Source: Excoecaria cochinchinensis
Taxonomy: Eukaryota; Streptophyta; Magnoliopsida; Malpighiales; Euphorbiaceae
Length of the DNA: 64,000 nt
NCBI GenBank assembly: GCA_947683425.1
Contig: CANTUQ010000009.1
Coordinates: 10,183,001-10,247,000 of the forward strand
Direction: 5' to 3'
The first letter of the stretch is position 1; the number at the start of each line of letters is the position of its first letter. This document shows, one piece after another, positions 55,923-64,000 of this stretch. The notes under the pieces are model-generated. The model did no database searches. It saw only the letters and a list, made by a program, of their open reading frames with translations, and was not told where the DNA came from. The position numbers were made by a program, and so were the translations under genes.

Positions 55923-58895
55923 TGTAACAACCCAAAATGTACCTAGAAGAATTTGTGCATATTGAGGATGAGCGGTGACCAAAGTTATGTAAATTGAAAT
56001 GTTAGGTATGTCAAATTGACTATTTAAGAATTTAAGTGAAAGTTTCAGCAAGTGCGGCTAATGGCAAAACTGTGAAGTATGAAATTAGGACTTAATTGAA
56101 AGAATAAAGATTTATTTATTGGGTTAATGTGAAGGATTGAAAAGTTACAAATGTCAATGTATGAGATTTTGAGGGTTGAATGATCTAAAAGAGAATTTGA
56201 CATAAATATCTAAATTGGACCAATGGAAATGTGACAAGTGGCAAGGGGATAGGAGGAGTGTAAAAGAGGAGAGAGAAGGCAGAAAATCTGCCCTCTCCCT
56301 TTCCCGTTCTCTCATTCTTTCTTTTTTCTTCCTCTTCTTCTTTTCCTTCTTGTTTCAATGCCTTGTGTTTCCCCTATGATTTAAACTCAAGATTGATGAT
56401 GAAGTTGATTAACTAAAGTGATTTAAGTGAAGATTTTATTAGGAAAGGTGAGTTTAAGTTTTGGATTCCTTCTATCTATTTTGATTAGCTTACACCCTAG
56501 ATTTTTGTTTTGTATATGTCTGTGTGTTTTTGATGAGGATTTTTGGATGAGAAAGATCTTGGATGGGTTTTTAGAACAAGAAAGATCATCTAAGGAAGCT
56601 ATTAGGAGCAAATGAGTTATGGTTAGGTATTTTGTTATTTTGATGTATATTTTGATTTGGGGTTTTGATTTGATTTTCTGGAAATTTATGAAGTTAAAAG
56701 TTGTTTAGATATGTTCAAATGTTATGGGTTTTGCATAATTTGAATTAAGATGTTTTGAATGTGTTTTATTGAGCCAAAAGGAGCAATGGATTGAGTTATG
56801 TAGTAAATTTCTGATTTTGTTAAATTAGAGATTTTGATGATGTTAATAGCATGGTTTAATTGGGTTTAATAGTATAAAAGTTGGGTTTTGTGTTAATTAT
56901 ATGGTTTTGAATGAGCTATTTGTGTTGTGTTGAAGTTTGAATTGAATGGGAGTTTTGCACATGATTTTGGAAGAAAATGATTTTTGCAGTTCGTTGGAGA
57001 TTTGGAAAGGCGACTCTGTCGCACAATTCCTGCATCTCTCGAGCAGCTGAGCTATCAGCGAAGGAATGTACGGGTTGTGTCAAGATTCACAACTCGGTAT
57101 GAGGATCCCGCTTGGCAAGAGAGCCCGCTCGGCAAAAGAGCCCACTCGGCATGAGGATCCTGCTCGGCATGAGAGTCTGCTCGGAATGAGAGCACGAGTC
57201 ATGCTGAGAGCCCGTTCGGCATGGGGAGCACGACCTGTGCTCGGGAGCACGACTTGTGGTGGGAAGCACACTCGTACTGCCTTGCATGAGTCGTGATAAC
57301 TCTCGCCCCTGTTCCTGCTTTCCTATGTTCTTCTGTTATGCTTTGATGGGTTGCCTTCACGAGTCATGACAGTGAGCACGACTCTTGATCGCCTCCTGGG
57401 ACTTGTCTTTCGCGAGCGCGATAGACCCCTCTGTCTTAAAATTGTTTTGAAAATCTCTCTTATTTTCATGGTTTATCACTTGTATTATGCATTGATGACT
57501 TAAATTATGAATTATTCAAAAGCCTTAATGCATGGTAGTGATTAAAATATGAGATTTTATTTTCCATTATTATTTTGTGGATGTGCATGCATAAGGAGAT
57601 GCAATTTATTGTTAAGTCTATATGAGTACGCATAGTCTAATAAAGTGGTTATGTTTAACATGTTCATATGAATCGATTAACCATGAAAGAATGCATGATT
57701 AGTTTTGGAATATGACTTGTATGATTAGTGCAAATGATGTGAAAGTATATGAATGCATGTGCCTTTGGGACAATAAAAGAATGATGCAAGTATTTGATGG
57801 AGTGAAATTATATGTGTAAAATGTGATGAATATAATAATCATATGGAAAATTTAGCCTGCATTAGTCGAGTCATGGATAGAGAGGCATGCCTATAAAGTT
57901 TTGATGCTACAACCCTTTGTTCTGTTTTGGACCCTGATCAGGTCCTCGTTTGGATCTTCGCGATCCCCAATGTGTACGGATATTGTTTAAGATCCCCAAT
58001 GTGAAAATGTTTTGAATGAGAAAATGAAAGATGTTGCTTTTTGATTGTACCCTCGGGTACCCCCAATGTGTTCTGTATGCTCGCTTATCCACCCTCTTGA
58101 CTTAGCAGGCAATTAAATGAATTGATAAGTTCTGTGATAATGTGCAAGGAGTTATGTGAATAAAGTATTTGAAAGTGTTTGTTGAAATGATCAGCTTGTG
58201 CTTCATGCACTAAAGTGTTGTCGATCCTTTATGGAATCGAATGTGGAATTGTGTGGTATATTCGAATACCTAAATGGTTTTGTATCTAAATCTAATGTCA
58301 GTTAATCGAAAAGAGATGTAACCGATAATATCGTTCCAATAAGTGTGTAGGAATGAATATTGACTGTCTAAGAATTCGTATATGGATAATGGATGTTATA
58401 AATCTGTTCAAAAGCAATGGGTATGATTGTCTATATGAAGTCTTTATAACGAATTATTAAAATATTTGATATGCATATTTGTTATGGATGAATAATTAGC
58501 AAATGAATTCTATAAATATATTCGTTTACATGTGGAATTGAGAATGCAGGTATGTTATGTATTTGCTTGTCTTCTGAACCTTAGCTTGGACGACCAATGT
58601 AAGTATATCGGTAAGGAATCCTTGTGTATTGTTTGTTGGTTCTCGAAGAATACGATAATTGTATGTTAATTATAGTTAATGGGAAATAAAGTGGTAAGAA
58701 CGTATAGATAACCAAATTTAAGAAAGAATTTAGAATTAATTTTGGAATATGTATGTACAAAGGTTTTTTGTAGAACTATGTGGTTCTGATTCCCCAATCA
58801 TAGGGATACGTAGGAAGCTTGGAATAATTATTCCAAGCCCAAACTAAATCTGAATATTAAAATGTTTTGTTTAGTTTTGAGCAAGTAACGGTTTG
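55923..58895 (+). repeat. Element E 3' LTR, interrupted by F
   Basis: Starts TGTAACAACCC. Collinear with 38194-41150. Donor AAAG|GTGAGTT (intron 56448) and array 57017-57424. It is broken at GTTTG (58891-58895) by element F and does not resume in the window. Confidence 0.8.
57017..57424 (+). repeat. Composite palindrome array, element E 3' LTR
   Basis: Same composition as 39290-39682 but with different unit counts: an extra CTCGGCAAAAGAGCCCA unit, a lost initial CGAGCGCGAC and a kept TTCGCGAGCGCGATAG at the end. Confidence 0.8.
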
Positions 58896-61394
58896 TGTGA
58901 GACCCCGATACCTTCGTTGGAAGGATACCGGAGCGCTACCCGACACTCACTCACAAACATACATACATCTCAGCTGAAGCTTACAATAACAATAATAAAT
59001 TTTATTTAAACAAAGTATAATTATATACATAACTAAAAGCTACATCAGAATCCCTTTTACAACTACAAGCACATATGCCAAAAATGCAAAATAATACATA
59101 TACTAATAAGTATACAAAAAAAATATACAGGAGGAGCACAAAATATAACTCTAACTCCTAGTGGCCGACCCCGCAGATGCACGCCTCGAACAGAACCAAA
59201 ATCCTATCACCTACACGGGAAAACAACCCGTGCTAAGCGATAATGCTTAGTGGGGAGGTACAAGGACAAAAGGAAACAAATACTCTAAAAAGGAAATATA
59301 ATAAGTCATGCAAATACAAATACGTACACATACTGAAATTCTTACCATGGCAACATGCGAGATATCATATGCACAACATATCAAAATCATATCAGACATA
59401 TCAAAACGTAATCACTAAAACAAAGGTATGAAGAACACTAATTAAAATCATGATATAACTAAACACTAATCCAAGCCATTCATCTAATTATAACACTACA
59501 CAAACATACACTCGCACATCTCAAACATTAGCCTGAATCTCACTAGCTGTGGATATGGGAGCACTACACGACGTGGGATACTGCGAATAGTATCACTTGT
59601 GAGAGATCGAAGCCTCGATCAAACACTACACTGGAGACCGAAGCCTCAAAAATATTTTTTTATACCCGAAGGTAGCAAGGGAGACCCAAGTCTCAAAACA
59701 TTTTTACTACACTGAGAATGACCATCTCGAAGGTCGGCCGAAAGACCCAAACGGGGCTATCATAGGCAGCTGCACTCATATATCCCTTTATAAGCATGCT
59801 TATCTATCCACTACCATGACACTTTAGGCTCCACTCACTCACTTTAGACATAACACTAGACAATACCAAAACCCTCAAGTCAAAACACTAATCATAGCAA
59901 AAATCGCTAAGTCAAACCATATCAGAATGAAAATCAAAACACTATCACACCAATAAATATTAACTCAAGGTATATAAGAAATAGAAATCAAAACACTATC
60001 ATACCATACTTATGTACACAATTCAAGAATAATATCACTAACAGGGCATAAGCAAAGACATGAGCTATGCAACAATAAGAAACCATGCACAATGAAACAA
60101 AAAATCATTTTCGGAATCACAGTAAGGTAGGACGGTTCACTGTCGCGCTCGTGACAAAAGCCAGGTTGCACTGCAGGAGAAAGGGAGATTGCACAACTCA
60201 TGCACCTAAGCACGACTTGTGCACATGATCACGGCTCGTGCTCATTGTGCACGATTCGTGCACCTATGCACAATTCGTGCACTTGTGCACGACTCGTGCA
60301 CAGCAACACTCACTTCTCCGAGTCATACTGGCTTTCAAGACTCAGAGCATGCAATCCCTTCATGACTCGCACGAAGCAATCAAGAGACGCTGAAGAAATC
60401 CGTCTCTATTGCAATCGCGACAAGAATCGCGCTCGCGACAGAGTCGTAATTTCCCCATAAACGCTATTCTTCTGCTCTGTGTTCAAAACCAAACATGCCC
60501 ACATCACTCAAACTTGCAATAACTCTTACCTCAGCACTCAATACCTTCAAAAACATGCTCATATTAAAAAATACACTCACTTTACAATAAATTCAACTGA
60601 GAATCCAAAAATGCAAAACATGAACATTAAGATCAGAACTTACCCTAATTCATGCATTTTCACTACAAAACTCACATACATTTATCTTAATCACTAACAT
60701 GAATTGCTAACAAAATTACCCAACCAACTCATGCATAAACTCATACAAATACTCAAAATTTTCAAAAATCAGACCCAACACACACACACAGAGACTTGAT
60801 CCAAAAGAAGAAAAAGACAGACAAAACACCCATACCTTTGGAAGTCCAAAACCAAGCTATTCTTCAACCTTGAACCTCCTCTTTGCCCTTACTCTTCTTC
60901 TTGCAACGAAGTTCTTGCACAAGCAAACCCATAAATCACTTAACCAAAACCCTAAATCCACAATCTCAAACAAAACAAGAAGGAGAAGGAAAGTAGAACA
61001 CAAGCAACCAAAACCAAACACTTACCTCCTCAATCCAGCTCCCAACTCTACCAAAAACACCCATAAATAAGGAGATGAAGAGCAAGAAATGGGAAAGAAG
61101 AAAAGAAAAGAGAGAACGGGAAGGAAGAGAGGGCAGGAACGAGACTAGGCAATTCTGCCCTTCCCTCTCTATTCTTTTCCTTTTCTTTCTTTTCACAATT
61201 AATGCTCCTCACCAACCCCATGTCACAATCCTCTTGATCCATATGCCCCTCTCCTATTGGTCCAAATAAAAAATATCTTTGACTTTCACCTTGGCCTTAA
61301 TTAATACATCCTTCTCTGGTTCAAAGTCCAATATGCCCTTAATATATCCAAATACGCATGCAAATTCCATCTCGGCCCGATTTGGGGTGTTACA
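58896..61394 (-). repeat. Element F LTR
   Basis: 2499 bp, close relative of H (shared blocks such as GTTGGAAGGATACC and GAGACCGAAGCCTC). Donor GGAG|GTAAGTG (intron starts at 61025, 369 bp in) and array 60140-60440. Confidence 0.8.
60140..60440 (-). repeat. Palindrome array, element F LTR
   Basis: CTGTCGCGCTCGTGACA, then GCACGACTTGTGCAC, GATCACGGCTCGTGCTC, GTGCACGATTCGTGCAC, GTGCACGACTCGTGCAC, and finally TCGCGCTCGCGACAG. It has the same two motif classes as H. Confidence 0.85.
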
Positions 61395-61923
61395 AATCTC
61401 TCTCCCTTAAGAAATTTCATCCTCGAAATTTACTTACACAGGTAAGTCCATAGACTAATCTCCAAATCGCTACCACTCATACCATTCAGCTATTAAAACA
61501 TATACACTTCACACCGGAACCAATCTACTCATGACATCTTAATAAGCAATTCGAATACTTCAAATCCATCACACACATATTACTTCCCTCATACATATAA
61601 CACTCACGACATAATCCAAATCTTATCTATTTTACTAGCACAATAATCCATAACACTCTTTTCTTCTTACTCTGACTACTAACACTTCACACTTTCCTTA
61701 ACGCACTGCACTCTTATCCATACACTTCTTCTTAACATCAATTACTCGATGTATATCCCGTAAGCTTTTTCTCAATGAAACACATACAATGATGCTTTTT
61801 AAATACAATTGATGATGCAGATGAAATGGCTATGTAGTGATTTATGTATGCAAAATGATGCAAAAATGCAATATAAGCTACAGTAATGCACTTTTTCCCA
61901 TCCCCATATTTCAATATGCTTAT

Positions 61924-63680
<1,757 letters not shown>

Positions 63681-64000
63681 GTCAACACACTTTAACATTA
63701 TCCCAAAATTCCAAAGCATATCAGAGTCAAGTATAGAAACACTATCATACCAGTGATTATCAATGCACAATCCTAATCATGCGATAGATGAGGATAACTA
63801 AGTATAAACAATGCATAATCCAATCCATTCATCCCATAATGTTCTAAATTGCATACATATATATACATACATATAAGCATATTCATATAATTGATTTGCC
63901 TTCGCATAACTCATAAATTAATAGATATGAGGCTTGAGGGCATTCAAAAGAAACTTGGAGTTCAAAACCACACACGTACGCCAAAGGAAATTAATTCAGA
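63681..64000. other. Unclassified AT-rich sequence at window end
   Basis: No ORF. The phrase AACACTATCATACCA occurs here and near 59996 in element F, so this may be a related LTR fragment. Nothing else is recognisable. Confidence 0.3.

Larger units (their letters stand above)
58896..61923 (-). mobile_element. Element F: chromovirus-type LTR and start of its internal region, minus strand
   Basis: LTR 58896-61394 (TGTGAGACCCCG to GGGGTGTTACA), then the polypurine tract and pol-tail trace (TCTCCCTTAAGAAATTTCATC, CGAAATT) and ~500 bp of non-coding sequence, ending at the Tat3 LTR. The rest is missing or outside the window. Confidence 0.72.

Overview
This is plant nuclear repeat DNA, probably from a eudicot with large LTR-retrotransposon families. 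I found no host protein gene, tRNA, rRNA or CRISPR array. Nearly all of the 64 kb belongs to nested or deleted Ty3/Gypsy elements: Tekay/Del-like chromoviruses, one Athila-like element and several Tat/Ogre-like remnants. Letter names (A-J, Tat1-3) are mine.

Left half. An old Tat-like remnant (Tat1, 492-635 and 30846-33511) carries element A, a chromovirus at 636-30845 with target duplication GTCAT. A's 5' LTR was hit by element B, a 13.6-kb Athila-like element on the minus strand (2658-16273, target duplication TATGG). B has two 1719-bp LTRs, a tRNA-Asp primer site, gag, a twice-frameshifted pr-pol, and an intact env-position ORF. A's gag was hit by C (LTR fragment 17306-19110), which was hit by D (minus strand, 19111-28228). 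D is a young Tekay-like element whose polyprotein is broken by three in-frame stops. A deletion then joined D's truncated right LTR to the last ~70 bp of A's pol, followed by A's complete 3' LTR.

Right half. J (LTR fragment) is interrupted by G (minus strand, gag remnant), which is interrupted by E (plus strand, 3-kb LTRs, almost no coding sequence). E's 5' LTR holds Tat2 (minus strand, with 46-47-bp tandem repeats, an integrase remnant and a gag remnant), and Tat2's gag is interrupted by solo LTR H. E's 3' LTR is interrupted by F, and F abuts a third Tat LTR (Tat3). G, E and F do not close within the window.

Main observations. (1) Every chromovirus-type LTR here carries an array of short CpG-rich palindromes about 1.0-1.6 kb from the LTR start. 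Its position is shared, but the sequence differs by family and copy number differs between LTRs of one element. (2) All these LTRs have a good 5' splice donor (GTAAGT or GTGAGT) 370-570 bp from the LTR start, and both preserved gag starts (A and D) are directly preceded by a 3' splice acceptor. The array and primer site would therefore lie in a leader intron, kept in genomic RNA but removed from gag-pol mRNA. (3) B has a different palindrome, about 35 bp, in arrays 12-13 bp upstream of a TATA-type box. The same arrangement occurs in its LTRs and upstream of the env-position gene, suggesting a private internal promoter. A predicted intron there would create the start codon at the splice junction. 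All comparisons were made by eye.
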